NCBI RefSeq assembly: GCF_026241225.1 | Contig: NZ_JAPFQP010000001.1 | Span: 682,001 to 746,000 of the forward strand | Source of the DNA: Lentiprolixibacter aurantiacus | GTDB taxonomy: Bacteria; Bacteroidota; Bacteroidia; Flavobacteriales; Flavobacteriaceae | Length of the DNA stretch: 64,000 bases | Direction of reading: 5' to 3' | Shown: piece after piece, positions 1-8,054 of the stretch | Layout of the letters: each line of letters begins with the position of its first letter | How positions within the stretch are numbered: the first letter of the stretch is position 1 | The notes under the pieces: generated by a model | The model's input: the letters and a program-made list of their open reading frames with translations, nothing else | Database searches by the model: none | Told to the model about the DNA's origin: nothing | Translations under genes and position numbers: made by a program

Positions 1-404
1 AGGCACTCCGGGGTGAGGACCTTACCGTGTTCGGAGATGGCTCACAGACCCGCTCTTTTTGCTATGTGGATGATCAGATTGAAGGAATCTTTCGCCTGCT
101 ACATGCGGACTACCACATGCCGGTGAATATTGGCAACCCTGGTGAAATTTCAATTAAAGACTTTGCAGAAGAAATCCTGAAGCTCACCGGTACCGAACAG
201 AAGATCATCTATAAACCCCTTCCTGAAGATGACCCCATGCAACGTCGCCCTGATATCAGCAGGGCAAAAGAATTGCTCGGATGGGAACCTAAGGTCAAGA
301 GGGCCGAAGGAATGAAAAAGACCTGGGACTACTTCAAAACGCTGTCAAAGGAAGAACTTCAGAAAAAAGAGCACAGAGATTTTTCCAAAAGAAATCGGAA
401 ATAA
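1..404 (+). CDS. UDP-glucuronate decarboxylase / NAD-dependent sugar epimerase, 3' end only
   Basis: C-terminal part of an extended short-chain dehydrogenase acting on nucleotide sugars. The open frame runs in from the window edge (frame from base 3) with [19 protein letters not shown] then CYVDD, a signature of UDP-glucuronate decarboxylases (UDP-xylose synthases) and dTDP-glucose 4,6-dehydratases. It continues with [16 protein letters not shown] and [16 protein letters not shown], both typical of the sugar-binding C-terminal domain. The Rossmann NAD-binding half and the YxxxK site lie outside the window. The lysine-rich tail ([13 protein letters not shown]) looks lineage-specific. The likely role is supply of UDP-xylose or a related sugar for surface polysaccharide. 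Decarboxylase is the best guess; a dehydratase cannot be excluded without the N-terminus. Confidence 0.85.
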   Translation, partial: ALRGEDLTVFGDGSQTRSFCYVDDQIEGIFRLLHADYHMPVNIGNPGEISIKDFAEEILKLTGTEQKIIYKPLPEDDPMQRRPDISRAKELLGWEPKVKRAEGMKKTWDYFKTLSKEELQKKEHRDFSKRNRK

Positions 405-438
405 CATCCACCTTCACTTTAATAAAGGCAAGCATACG

Positions 439-470
439 TTGCCAGAATAGATCTGCAAATCCTATTTTTG
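439..470 (+). promoter_or_regulatory. Bacteroidota-type promoter for purD
   Basis: TTG at 439-441, a 21-nt spacer, then TATTTTTG at 463-470, matching the -33 TTG / -7 TAnnTTTG promoter of Bacteroidota. It ends 16 bases before the purD start codon, so purD probably has its own short-leader transcript. Confidence 0.6.
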
Positions 471-486
471 TGGAAACCATTTCGGC

Positions 487-1758
487 ATGAATATTTTAAT
501 ACTCGGATCGGGCGGAAGAGAACACACATTTGCCTGGAAAATCGCGCAAAGCAAACAATTGAACCAACTCTATATAGCTCCTGGAAATGCCGGTACATCA
601 GGCTTAGGAGTAAACCTGCCTATTGCGGTAAATGACTTTGACTCCATAAAGGCAGCTGTCCTCGAGCATCAGATCGACATGGTAATAGTTGGACCCGAAG
701 ATCCGCTGGTAAATGGTATTCACGATTATTTCCTGGACGACAGGGAAATTGCCCATATACCCGTGATAGGGCCTCAAAAGGAGGCCGCTCAGCTTGAAGG
801 GAGCAAGGAGTTTGCCAAAGCCTTTATGTGGCGCCACAATATTCCAACAGCCGCATATCAAAGCTTTACCAAAGATACCCTGGAAGACGGTTATGCCTTC
901 CTGGAAACCCTCTCTCCTCCCTATGTTCTTAAGGCTGATGGGCTCGCTGCAGGCAAAGGAGTCCTTATCCTTCAGGACCTCAATGAGGCAAAGCAGGAAT
1001 TAAAAGCTATGCTGCAGGACGCCAAGTTTGGCGCTGCCAGTGCCACTGTGGTTATCGAGGAGTTTCTGGATGGAATAGAATTGAGTTGTTTTGTGCTTAC
1101 CGATGGGAGGAATTTCAAAATTTTGCCAACAGCCAAAGACTACAAACGTATTGGGGAAGGGGATACCGGACTCAACACCGGGGGAATGGGCGCCATTTCT
1201 CCCGTTCCTTTTGCCGACGAATCTTTTATGGATAAAGTCCGCCGGCAGATTGTAATTCCAACAGTAAGGGGTCTGGAAGCGGACCAACTCCCGTATAAAG
1301 GATTTATATTCATAGGATTGATCAATGTTGGGGGCAACCCTAAAGTTATTGAGTATAACGTTCGCATGGGAGACCCGGAAACCGAAGTTGTGCTGCCCAG
1401 GCTTAAAAGTGATATGATATCCCTCTTGCTTGCGGTACATGAAGGTAAACTGGATGAGGTTGAACTGGAGATCGATAAGCGAACAGCCACTACGGTTATG
1501 GCAGTTTCAGGAGGGTATCCGGAAGCCTACAACAAAGGGTATGCTATCCACGGCCTTGAAAACATTGAAGATGCCCTGGTATTCCATGCAGGAACGCGAT
1601 CAGAAAGCGGTCAGGTCCTTACAAACGGGGGCAGAGTGCTGGCGGTTACCTGTTTTGGGGAAAACCAGCAGCAGGCGCTGGCCAAATCATACGAGAACCT
1701 CGCAAATATCGACTTTGAGAAAATGTATTACCGAAAAGACATCGGATTTGATCTATAG
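487..1758 (+). CDS. purD: Phosphoribosylamine--glycine ligase (GAR synthetase)
   Basis: Joins 5-phosphoribosylamine to glycine with ATP, the second step of purine synthesis, in the cytoplasm. The 423-residue length is normal. The N-terminus MNILILGSGGREHTFAWK carries the GGREH motif of the N domain. The ATP-grasp region follows with VLKADGLAAGKGV, then MGAISPVPF and EYNVRMGDPETEVVLPRLKSD, where the conserved NxRxGDPE metal/ATP-binding motif is intact. The start is the ATG just behind a good promoter. The stop codon lies back to back with the stop of the opposing small membrane protein gene; the two coding regions share the 6-bp palindrome CTATAG. Confidence 0.97.
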   Translation: MNILILGSGGREHTFAWKIAQSKQLNQLYIAPGNAGTSGLGVNLPIAVNDFDSIKAAVLEHQIDMVIVGPEDPLVNGIHDYFLDDREIAHIPVIGPQKEAAQLEGSKEFAKAFMWRHNIPTAAYQSFTKDTLEDGYAFLETLSPPYVLKADGLAAGKGVLILQDLNEAKQELKAMLQDAKFGAASATVVIEEFLDGIELSCFVLTDGRNFKILPTAKDYKRIGEGDTGLNTGGMGAISPVPFADESFMDKVRRQIVIPTVRGLEADQLPYKGFIFIGLINVGGNPKVIEYNVRMGDPETEVVLPRLKSDMISLLLAVHEGKLDEVELEIDKRTATTVMAVSGGYPEAYNKGYAIHGLENIEDALVFHAGTRSESGQVLTNGGRVLAVTCFGENQQQALAKSYENLANIDFEKMYYRKDIGFDL

Positions 1759-1974
1759 GTAAGAGTGTGCGGTGATGCTTTTATCTTCCTCTCCGCTGGC
1801 ATCGTATTTCTTAAGCTGGCCAAGCCAGTAAACCATAGCAATTGCGCCTATTACGATAAAGGTCCAGTTTATGATATTGGAAGTCCACCAGTTTTCCATG
1901 AACCGAAAAAAGTCATAGGGGAAGAATAATCCGTTAACGAATAAATCCTCTATGCCCTCAAAAAATGCTCTCAT
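1753..1974 (-). CDS. Small Flavobacteriaceae membrane protein (DUF6341-like)
   Basis: A 73-residue protein starting MRAFFEGIEDLFVNGLFFPYD. It has an amphipathic N-terminal stretch, a Trp-rich segment ENWWTSNIINW and one transmembrane helix (FIVIGAIAMVYWLGQL), then a charged tail ending KSITAHSYL. It resembles a short conserved Flavobacteriaceae family (DUF6341) found beside purD and the following membrane gene; its function is unknown. The ATG at 1974 is preferred over the longer frame because a TATTTTTG element lies just upstream on this strand and would fall inside a longer gene. It overlaps the purD end by 6 bp. Confidence 0.75.
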   Translation of the reverse strand: MRAFFEGIEDLFVNGLFFPYDFFRFMENWWTSNIINWTFIVIGAIAMVYWLGQLKKYDASGEEDKSITAHSYL

Positions 1975-1992
1975 CTTGGTTATCTTTACGGG

Positions 1993-2000
1993 CAAAAATA
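1993..2000 (-). promoter_or_regulatory. -7 element (TATTTTTG) for the small membrane protein gene
   Basis: TATTTTTG on the minus strand, 18 bases before the ATG at 1974, fits TAnnTTTG. The 38-bp divergent spacer also holds TATCTTTA (1981-1988) on the plus strand, a near match that may serve the opposing gene. Confidence 0.45.
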
Positions 2001-2012
2001 TAAAATACGGGG

Positions 2013-2951
2013 ATGATATCAAGTGTTTTTGGCAAAACAAAACCGATTAATTACATCATCCTGCTATCCATACTGTTCGTAATCTACTGGGCAGTCAACT
2101 TTTATCTTTTTGAACAGGCATTTTCGTTGGCCAACTGGGTTTGGAAAACCATCGCACTGGGTTTTCTGATGTTTACCCTTTTTGTTGTCAATTTTGTAGT
2201 AAAGCGCAATCAAATAACGGAATCCAGCACCTATGCTATATTGTTCTTTACGCTGTTTATAGCCTTTTTCCCGGAGGTATTGCGGGACACCAATGCCATT
2301 TTTTGTGGATTTTTTATTTCACTGGCGTTCAGGCGTATCGTTAGTTTGCGTTCGTTGCGCAATGTTAAACTAAAACTGTTCGATGCTTCATTATGGATCG
2401 TTACTGCCAGTATTTTTTATGACTGGGCCCTGGTCTTCATGGCCCTGGTATTTATTGCGATCTATATGTATGAGCCCAAAAATTTCAGGAACTGGCTGAT
2501 CCCCATTGCAGCTGCTACAACAGTGCTTTCCATCCTGTTCGCTATTCTGTCTCTTTCGGGAAATACAACCTATCTTTCAGACCATTTCTCCTTTACCATA
2601 GACCTTAAGTTGGACCTGTTGTATGCAGAACCCCACGGGATAAAAATAATAGGTTATGTGCTCTTAGTCCTGGTTACAGGGCTTCTCGCCTTTGCAAGAA
2701 TAGGTAAACTGGGCCTGGGTAGGATACTGAGCATGCGCCTGATAGTTGTGTGTTTTATTGTGGGTCTTCTGGTTACAATGCTGGAAACTTCTCCCAGTGC
2801 ATTCCCTGTTTTTATTACATTCTTCCCTGGAGCCACACTGGTTACCAAGTATGTGGAGACCATCAAACGCACGAGATTGAAGGAAGTATTCCTGACTTTT
2901 ACCGTATTAATTCCTTTGATAACCTGGATTGCCCAACATGTTGTGAATTAA
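2013..2951 (+). CDS. Polytopic inner-membrane protein of unknown function (DUF6427-like)
   Basis: 312 residues made almost entirely of hydrophobic segments: about eight to ten predicted helices, for example INYIILLSILFVIYWAVNF and IIGYVLLVLVTGLLAFARI. No catalytic motif is visible. A positively charged loop (KRTRLKEVF) precedes the last helix. It resembles a Flavobacteriaceae family (DUF6427) conserved between purD and the DUF4254/glycosyltransferase pair, a setting that suggests a cell-envelope polysaccharide role. That role is inference from position only. The ATG at 2013 is preceded by GGGG, a weak ribosome-binding site. Confidence 0.75.
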   Translation: MISSVFGKTKPINYIILLSILFVIYWAVNFYLFEQAFSLANWVWKTIALGFLMFTLFVVNFVVKRNQITESSTYAILFFTLFIAFFPEVLRDTNAIFCGFFISLAFRRIVSLRSLRNVKLKLFDASLWIVTASIFYDWALVFMALVFIAIYMYEPKNFRNWLIPIAAATTVLSILFAILSLSGNTTYLSDHFSFTIDLKLDLLYAEPHGIKIIGYVLLVLVTGLLAFARIGKLGLGRILSMRLIVVCFIVGLLVTMLETSPSAFPVFITFFPGATLVTKYVETIKRTRLKEVFLTFTVLIPLITWIAQHVVN

Positions 2952-2962
2952 GGGTATCTTTG
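2930..2962 (+). promoter_or_regulatory. Bacteroidota-type promoter for the DUF4254-glycosyltransferase pair
   Basis: TTG at 2930-2932, a 22-nt spacer and TATCTTTG at 2955-2962, 16 bases upstream of the DUF4254 ATG. The -33 part lies inside the end of the preceding membrane protein gene. Confidence 0.5.
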
Positions 2963-2978
2963 TGCAAATTATTTCATT

Positions 2979-3581
2979 ATGTTCAGTGAATCTGCCTTTC
3001 AAATTTTCGAAAAGTGTATTGAGGACTACCACATAAAGGATGATGTGGACCAGCCATTTGAGAATCCGTATCCAAACGACGACATTGCCCACCTGCTCTA
3101 TAGAAAAAACTGGATAGACACGGTCCAATGGCATTATGAAGACCTGATCAGGGACCCGGAAATTAATCCTGAAGATGCGCTGGTCCTCAAAAGAAAAATA
3201 GACGCCAGCAACCAGGATCGGACCGATCTGGTTGAGTATATTGACAGCTATTTTCTGAATAAATACCGATCGGTTCAAATTAAGGAAAACGCCACGATCA
3301 ATACGGAGAGCCCTGCATGGGCGGTAGACAGATTATCTATCCTGGCCCTTAAAATCTACCATATGCAGGAGGAAGTTGATCGGAAGGACGCGAGCGACAC
3401 CCACAGGCAGAACTGCAAAACTAAGCTGGACGTGCTGTTGCAACAAAAAATAGATTTATCGCTAGCTATAGACCAGTTATTGTTAGACATTGAGGCTGGC
3501 AATAAATACATGAAGGTTTACAAGCAAATGAAAATGTACAATGATGAGGAGTTAAACCCTGTCCTCCGAGGTGAAAAATAA
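2979..3581 (+). CDS. DUF4254 domain protein
   Basis: 200 residues, soluble, mostly alpha-helical and rich in charged residues, with no signal peptide. Features fitting DUF4254 are the N-terminal NDDIAHLLYRKNWIDTVQWH stretch and the central ESPAWAVDRLSILALKIYHM segment, followed by a helical region. The biochemical role is unknown. The family is typically encoded directly before a family 9 glycosyltransferase, as here, with an 11-bp overlap of the coding regions. This implies translational coupling and a shared role in surface glycan assembly (inference). Confidence 0.85.
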   Translation: MFSESAFQIFEKCIEDYHIKDDVDQPFENPYPNDDIAHLLYRKNWIDTVQWHYEDLIRDPEINPEDALVLKRKIDASNQDRTDLVEYIDSYFLNKYRSVQIKENATINTESPAWAVDRLSILALKIYHMQEEVDRKDASDTHRQNCKTKLDVLLQQKIDLSLAIDQLLLDIEAGNKYMKVYKQMKMYNDEELNPVLRGEK

Positions 3582-4611
3582 CCCCCGCTTTTTACTGGTT
3601 ATCCGATTATCGGCCATGGGAGATGTTGCCATGACCGCTCCAGTTCTCAACGCCCTGGTAAAACAACACCCCGAACTACGGATAATCATGCTTACGAAAG
3701 AGCCATTGACCCCCATATTTGAAGGGATCCCGAACCTGCAGGTCTTTATTGCAGATGTCAATGGTCGCCACAAAGGCCTCAAGGGACTTTGGAAACTTCA
3801 CAAGGAGTTAATGGAATATCCTATATCTGCAGTGGCCGATCTGCACAACGTTCTGCGCAGCAACATTTTAAAGCGGTATTTCCGACTGGCCAAAGTGCCT
3901 TTTGCACAGATCAACAAGGGACGGAGAGAAAAGAGAGCCCTTACCTCAGCAAAGAACAAGGAATTTAAGCCCTTAAAGAGTACCCTGCAGCGTTATTGCG
4001 AAGTTTTCGACTCCCTGGGATACCCTCTGCAACTCCCCACCGTTAAACCTCTTGAACAAAAAGCCTTATCGCAGCAGACCCTGGGTTTGATTGGAAAGGA
4101 TAATAGGCAAAAATGGATAGGAATTGCGCCCTTCGCTGCCTTTCCTGGAAAAACCTACCCGTACAAACTGATGGAGGAGGTGATCAAGGGATTAGATAAT
4201 ACCAATAAGTATAAAATATTCCTTTTTGGTGGTGAAGAGGATAGGTCCTCCATGATAAAAACAGCCAATAAATCCCGGAATGTGGTTAATATGGCAGGGG
4301 TGGTAGACTTGTCACAGGAGCTGGAATTGATATCACACCTTGATCTTATGATTTCCATGGATAGTGCCAACGCCCATCTTTCGGCCATGTATGGAATTCC
4401 AACCATCACCCTCTGGGGGGTTACACACCCCTATGCCGGCTTTTATCCCTTTGGGCAGGATCCTGATTATGCGCTGACATCAGATCGCAGCCGATATCCA
4501 TTGATACCCACCTCCATTTACGGGAAAAAGGTTCCCAAAGGCTATGAACACGTTATGGAAACCATTCTCCCGGAACAGGTTCTGAACAAGGTCTATTCCG
4601 TATTATCCTGA
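3571..4611 (+). CDS. Family 9 glycosyltransferase (heptosyltransferase-like)
   Basis: 346 residues. The N-terminal FLLVIRLSAMGDVAMTAPVL is the hallmark of ADP-heptose:LPS heptosyltransferase-type (GT9) enzymes. The C-terminal domain carries WIGIAPFAAFPGKTYP, a nucleotide-sugar site (KIFLFGGEED), ISMDSANAHLSAMYGIPTITLWG and TSIYGKKVPKGYEHV. It probably transfers a sugar to lipid A-core or another surface glycan at the cytoplasmic face; donor and acceptor cannot be read from sequence. The start is GTG at 3571 inside the preceding gene; no better downstream start leaves the GT9 N-terminus intact. Confidence 0.9.
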   Translation: MKNNPRFLLVIRLSAMGDVAMTAPVLNALVKQHPELRIIMLTKEPLTPIFEGIPNLQVFIADVNGRHKGLKGLWKLHKELMEYPISAVADLHNVLRSNILKRYFRLAKVPFAQINKGRREKRALTSAKNKEFKPLKSTLQRYCEVFDSLGYPLQLPTVKPLEQKALSQQTLGLIGKDNRQKWIGIAPFAAFPGKTYPYKLMEEVIKGLDNTNKYKIFLFGGEEDRSSMIKTANKSRNVVNMAGVVDLSQELELISHLDLMISMDSANAHLSAMYGIPTITLWGVTHPYAGFYPFGQDPDYALTSDRSRYPLIPTSIYGKKVPKGYEHVMETILPEQVLNKVYSVLS

Positions 4612-4623
4612 AATTAGATCTGC

Positions 4624-5238
4624 TCAGGCCAGTTCACGCTGAACCATGGTATTCAGATAGCTTCTTAACTGGGAAATATAATTGTAACGCAGGATCCTTG
4701 GATTTCCCTCTACCATAAGCGTCCGGATTCCCATGTAGGAAGAAATAATAAAACTGGCCGCCGCTTCACTGTTGACGTGTCGGATTACATAACCATCTGT
4801 TTTCCCTTTTTGAAGCAGGGTAATCAGGTTTACTTCCCATATTTTAAGGATATCCCTGAGATAACGGCTAATGGTTTCGTTCCTGCCATTAAACTCCGTA
4901 AGGAAATTATGTACTACAAAACCGTAATCCATTTCATTATTTTCGGCAGTTTGCAAAGAATTGTCCAGACATTTCTCGATAACAGTAAGCGGATTTTCTT
5001 TTCCCTCAATAGGCTCAATCAAGGTACCGTATACTTTTTGTACAATGAGGTTTTGAATAATACTGATAAAGAAATCTTCCTTGGACTGGAAGTGGTAATA
5101 GAAAGCCCCTTTGGAAAGTTCCAGGGATTTTAAAATATCGTCAACACTGGTGTTGTAATAGCCTTGTTCATAGAACAATTCCAGACCGGTGACTTGCATC
5201 CTGTGCATGGTAGCCATGCGTTTGAGGTTCTTATCCAT
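4624..5238 (-). CDS. TetR-family transcriptional regulator
   Basis: 204 residues. The N-terminal helix-turn-helix spans about residues 12-56, with the pattern GYYNTSVDDILKSLELSKGA then FYYHFQSKEDFF, the classic TetR DNA-binding signature. The C-terminal all-helical domain should bind a ligand and dimerise. It is encoded on the same strand and immediately downstream of the ArsS-type operon. A 6-6-6 inverted repeat (ACCGAC/GTCGGT) at 5387-5404 lies upstream of the gene, and the same half-sites with the same spacing recur at 7831-7848 upstream of the first gene of the operon. It is likely an autoregulated repressor of both units (inference). The ligand is unknown. Confidence 0.92.
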   Translation of the reverse strand: MDKNLKRMATMHRMQVTGLELFYEQGYYNTSVDDILKSLELSKGAFYYHFQSKEDFFISIIQNLIVQKVYGTLIEPIEGKENPLTVIEKCLDNSLQTAENNEMDYGFVVHNFLTEFNGRNETISRYLRDILKIWEVNLITLLQKGKTDGYVIRHVNSEAAASFIISSYMGIRTLMVEGNPRILRYNYISQLRSYLNTMVQRELA

Positions 5239-5386
5239 CAGATTCGGGTTTTAAGTTTTAAAAGACCATCGGGTCTATTACTAAAACCCCGGAAGTGCAG
5301 GGGTGGGGAGTATAAAAGGATGTATGAACAGAAAAAATCGACGAGCGGTTCAAAATCCGACTAACTACACAAAATTTACAAATTGC

Positions 5387-5404
5387 ACCGACCACTTAGT
5401 CGGT
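5387..5404. promoter_or_regulatory. Probable TetR operator (ACCGAC-N6-GTCGGT)
   Basis: Perfect 6-bp arms separated by cactta. A further half-site (CCGAC) lies at 5357-5361. It sits about 150 bp upstream of the tetR start, in the 235-bp gap after arsS. No clear TAnnTTTG element was found here; TAAATTTTG on the minus strand at about 5370-5378 has one base too many. Confidence 0.6.
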
Positions 5405-5473
5405 AAAAATGATCGATAAACGGCAGGTTATCCTCAAAAAGGAAAAGAAAATCTCCGTTTCAGAATCGTTTTT

Positions 5474-6529
5474 TCATGTAACGGTACCCTGACAACTACT
5501 TCCTGAACCAGCGGTACAGCCATAACAATGCTGGGAAATAAATATGCTTCGATTTTCAAGCAGGGATTCATTATAATCGCTAATGTGGTTTACCTTACTC
5601 TGCACCTTTAAATCCAGCATCTGGTTGAAGTCGCAATCATATAACCATCCATCCCAACTAACCGAAAGGGTATTGGTGCACATCACGTTTTCAACAGCCG
5701 CAGGGTTGTATGCCTCTACCAGGGCATACATATAATCTTCATAATTCTCTGAAGCAATCAGGTAATCCAGGAAACGGGATATGGGCAGATTGGTGATTGC
5801 GAACAAGTTGTGGAAGTCAATATCAAAATCTTCCTTCAGTGCCTTTTTGAAGTCTTTTTCCAGGGCGGCCTGGTCTCCGGGCAGGAAGGCACCGGATGGA
5901 TTATAGACCAGATCCAGCCTGAGATCACTATCTGGCATTCCATAACCAACAGCATTCAGTTGCTGAAGTGCGATAATGGATTTGTCGAAAACACCATCAC
6001 CCCTCTGTTTATCCGTTTTACCACGGGTATAATGCGGCATTGAAGACACAACGTGTATGTTGTATTTTTTAAAGAAATCAGGCAGGTCGTGGTACTTCTT
6101 GTTGGCCCGGATGATCGTCAGGTTAGACCTCACAATGAAATCCTGAATCCCGGCTTTGGAGGCCTCTTCCACAAACCAGCGAAAATTCGGATTCATTTCA
6201 GGGGCTCCCCCCGTCAGGTCCAGGGTGTGTGCACCTGTATTTAGTATAACCTTAAGGCATTCTTCCATGGTTTCCCGGGTCATGATCTCCTTCCGGTCCG
6301 GACCCGCATCCACATGGCAATGTTCGCAGACCTGGTTGCACATATAGCCGACATTGATCTGCAGGATTTCTAATTTTTTAGGTTTTAATGGAAATTGGCC
6401 GCTCTCCATTAGTTTGTCTTTAAAATAAGGCAATTCCCCTTCGGCAAACACAGATCCATTAAGGATATCCAGTTGTGTATGGGTATCAGCCAGTTTGTTG
6501 TGCCTGGCCCTGAGCGATTTCGTTTTCAT
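5474..6529 (-). CDS. arsS: Arsenosugar biosynthesis radical SAM protein ArsS
   Basis: Radical S-adenosylmethionine enzyme, 351 residues from the ATG at 6529. A longer frame begins at a TTG at 6565, but its extra 12 residues are not family-like. The [4Fe-4S] motif CNQVCEHCH lies at about residues 64-72 (Cys64, Cys68, Cys71), followed by LDLTGGAPEMNP. The Cys-rich C-terminal domain ends CYGCTAGSGSSCQG, typical of the radical SAM/Cys-rich family later assigned to arsenosugar formation, where it is proposed to couple dimethylarsenate to the S-adenosylmethionine ribose. The neighbours (AhpD-like and DUF2064 glycosyltransferase-like genes) are the usual partners. The arsenite methyltransferase ArsM is not in the window. 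Confidence 0.88.
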   Translation of the reverse strand: MKTKSLRARHNKLADTHTQLDILNGSVFAEGELPYFKDKLMESGQFPLKPKKLEILQINVGYMCNQVCEHCHVDAGPDRKEIMTRETMEECLKVILNTGAHTLDLTGGAPEMNPNFRWFVEEASKAGIQDFIVRSNLTIIRANKKYHDLPDFFKKYNIHVVSSMPHYTRGKTDKQRGDGVFDKSIIALQQLNAVGYGMPDSDLRLDLVYNPSGAFLPGDQAALEKDFKKALKEDFDIDFHNLFAITNLPISRFLDYLIASENYEDYMYALVEAYNPAAVENVMCTNTLSVSWDGWLYDCDFNQMLDLKVQSKVNHISDYNESLLENRSIFISQHCYGCTAGSGSSCQGTVT

Positions 6530-6597
6530 AGTAGCAATTAATAGTAAACAAACATAAGGCCGCAAAGAATTTCCAATCCTTACAACCGATCAGCTTT

Positions 6598-6933
6598 TTA
6601 CATGGAAAGCTTGTTGTATTTATTCATCATTTGTACGCCGTGCACGAGGGTAGCCCCGCTTTCGATAGCCGCACCAGCATGTACAGCTTCCATCATTTCC
6701 TCCTTGGTAATGCCTCTCTGAAGGCCATCCTTGGTATAGGCGTCTATACAATAAGGACATTTTACAACATGGGCTACGGCAAGGGCAATTAATGATTTTT
6801 CACGGGCACTAAGCGCCCCTTCTTCGAATACTTTTCCGTAGTAATCGAAAAACTTGGTTCCGAGTTCTTCACTCCATTCGGTGATTTTACCGAATTTCCT
6901 CAAATCGGCAGGGTCGTAATATGAATTTGCCAT
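6598..6933 (-). CDS. Arsenosugar-associated AhpD/carboxymuconolactone decarboxylase-like protein
   Basis: 111 residues, a single CMD/AhpD domain. The redox pair CPYC is at Cys59 and Cys62, followed by IDAYTKDGLQRG and the conserved ESGATLVHGVQMMNK near the C-terminus, including the His of the AhpD proton relay. Members of this subgroup are encoded beside ArsS radical SAM genes and are annotated as peroxidase-like partners; their actual reaction is not established. It lies 68 bp upstream of arsS on the same strand, so the two are probably co-transcribed. Confidence 0.9.
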   Translation of the reverse strand: MANSYYDPADLRKFGKITEWSEELGTKFFDYYGKVFEEGALSAREKSLIALAVAHVVKCPYCIDAYTKDGLQRGITKEEMMEAVHAGAAIESGATLVHGVQMMNKYNKLSM

Positions 6934-7040
6934 GGTATATACTTTTTAGCAATAGTTAAATGAATAGGGAATTGATCAAACAGGGTATATCTCATCCCGG
7001 TTAATTGGATAATAAAGGTCTGTTTTAAGACGGGTCGGCC

Positions 7041-7733
7041 TCAGGCAGCCAGAACCGGTGACCCCCTGTTTAGAATCCGGGTATGGGGATGAAAAGAATA
7101 GAAGAAAATAAAGGCATCCTTAGCGCTGAAGCCGTTGAGGCGTACCTTCATTAAAGCCCTCCTGATGCCAGAAGGTATTTTTATGAATTTATCCAGTACA
7201 ATGGCAATATCTGACCTACTATCGAGATCGCCCAGGGTATTCAATACCCAAAGCCTGCTATTTTTTTCCTGCAGGCAATGCTGCATCTGCCGGAAAACCC
7301 GGCTCGTTTTCCAGGAAACGGATAAAAATGCTTCTTCGGAAAAAGAAGATCTGGGTATGGCCAGAAGGTAAAAACCTCCATCTGCACTTGGCCCTATCAC
7401 CGAATTTCCCGCAAGCAGGTTTTTAAATGCTGTTTGAAGGTGACGGCTGCTAAGGCCAGGGGTATCATTGCCTATAGTGATGATACCGTCAAAGCCCCTT
7501 GAGAATATTTCCTTAATGGCATTGGTATAGCGCTCACCAAAGCTACCTCCTTGCTGTTCTTTTTCCGTAAAATGGAAATAGGGGGTTCCCAGTGCATTGG
7601 CCAACTTAAGCGTATGCTGGTTCAGGAGGGTATACAATCCCGTTTCTCCGGTTAAACCCTTTTGCTGCAGTTCTGCTTCCGGAGATAAGGCAAAAATCAA
7701 TAAGGCAATGCGTTTTTGGTGCTTAGCCCCCAT
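7041..7733 (-). CDS. DUF2064 / TIGR04282-type glycosyltransferase-like protein
   Basis: 230 residues with a GT-A-like nucleotidyl/glycosyltransferase fold. Recognisable parts are the N-terminal ALLIFALSPEAELQQK, then GGSFGERYTNAIKEIFSRGF and DGIITIGNDTPGL, which carries the acidic metal-binding motif (D in place of DxD, as usual here), and GPSADGGFYLLAI. This family accompanies ArsS and is proposed to attach or process the sugar part of arsenosugars (inference from family). It is the first gene of the minus-strand operon; the operator-like repeat at 7831-7848 lies about 100 bp upstream. The C-terminal 50 residues (KVRLNGFSAKDAFIF onward) look less typical. Confidence 0.8.
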   Translation of the reverse strand: MGAKHQKRIALLIFALSPEAELQQKGLTGETGLYTLLNQHTLKLANALGTPYFHFTEKEQQGGSFGERYTNAIKEIFSRGFDGIITIGNDTPGLSSRHLQTAFKNLLAGNSVIGPSADGGFYLLAIPRSSFSEEAFLSVSWKTSRVFRQMQHCLQEKNSRLWVLNTLGDLDSRSDIAIVLDKFIKIPSGIRRALMKVRLNGFSAKDAFIFFYSFHPHTRILNRGSPVLAA

Positions 7734-8054
7734 GCTTTTATTTTCCCCTAACTTACAACTATATACCGAGATAAAAGGAAGGCTTTATCAAATTAACAAA
7801 GACAATCACAGTTTCGGATGAACTGCCATAACCGACTGCCTGGTCGGATTATCCATAGTTGCGACTAAGCTGTAATTTGAGGAATATCGGTTCTTTTTCC
7901 CAAATTCTCGGTTAAAAGGTGCCGGAAATTCATTTTTGGACTGATCAGGAAGGCAAACAAACCACGGAGTCTGTTATTCCGCAATTAGCGCGTCCGTCCA
8001 AATGCATAAATTTTGTTTTGGAAGCTATAAAAAAACAGAAAATCAACTACCAGA
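7734..8054. other. Intergenic region carrying an operator-like repeat
   Basis: A 321-bp gap between the arsenosugar-type operon (reading away to the left) and the end of the reductase gene. It holds the inverted repeat at 7831-7848. No ORF with coding character, tRNA or clear terminator was seen. A minus-strand T-run just after the reductase stop has no convincing stem before it. Confidence 0.6.
7831..7848. promoter_or_regulatory. Probable TetR operator upstream of the arsenosugar-type operon
   Basis: ACCGAC-tgcctg-GTCGGA: same half-sites and same 6-nt spacing as the repeat upstream of tetR, sharing the 16-bp core CCGAC-N6-GTCGG with an unrelated spacer. It is about 100 bp upstream of the DUF2064 start. 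Confidence 0.6.

Noticed and set aside
5409..5492. 27-codon plus-strand ORF starting 5 bases after the TetR operator
   Set aside because: It overlaps the 3' end of arsS on the opposite strand, so its coding look may reflect that gene; no terminator or family supports it.
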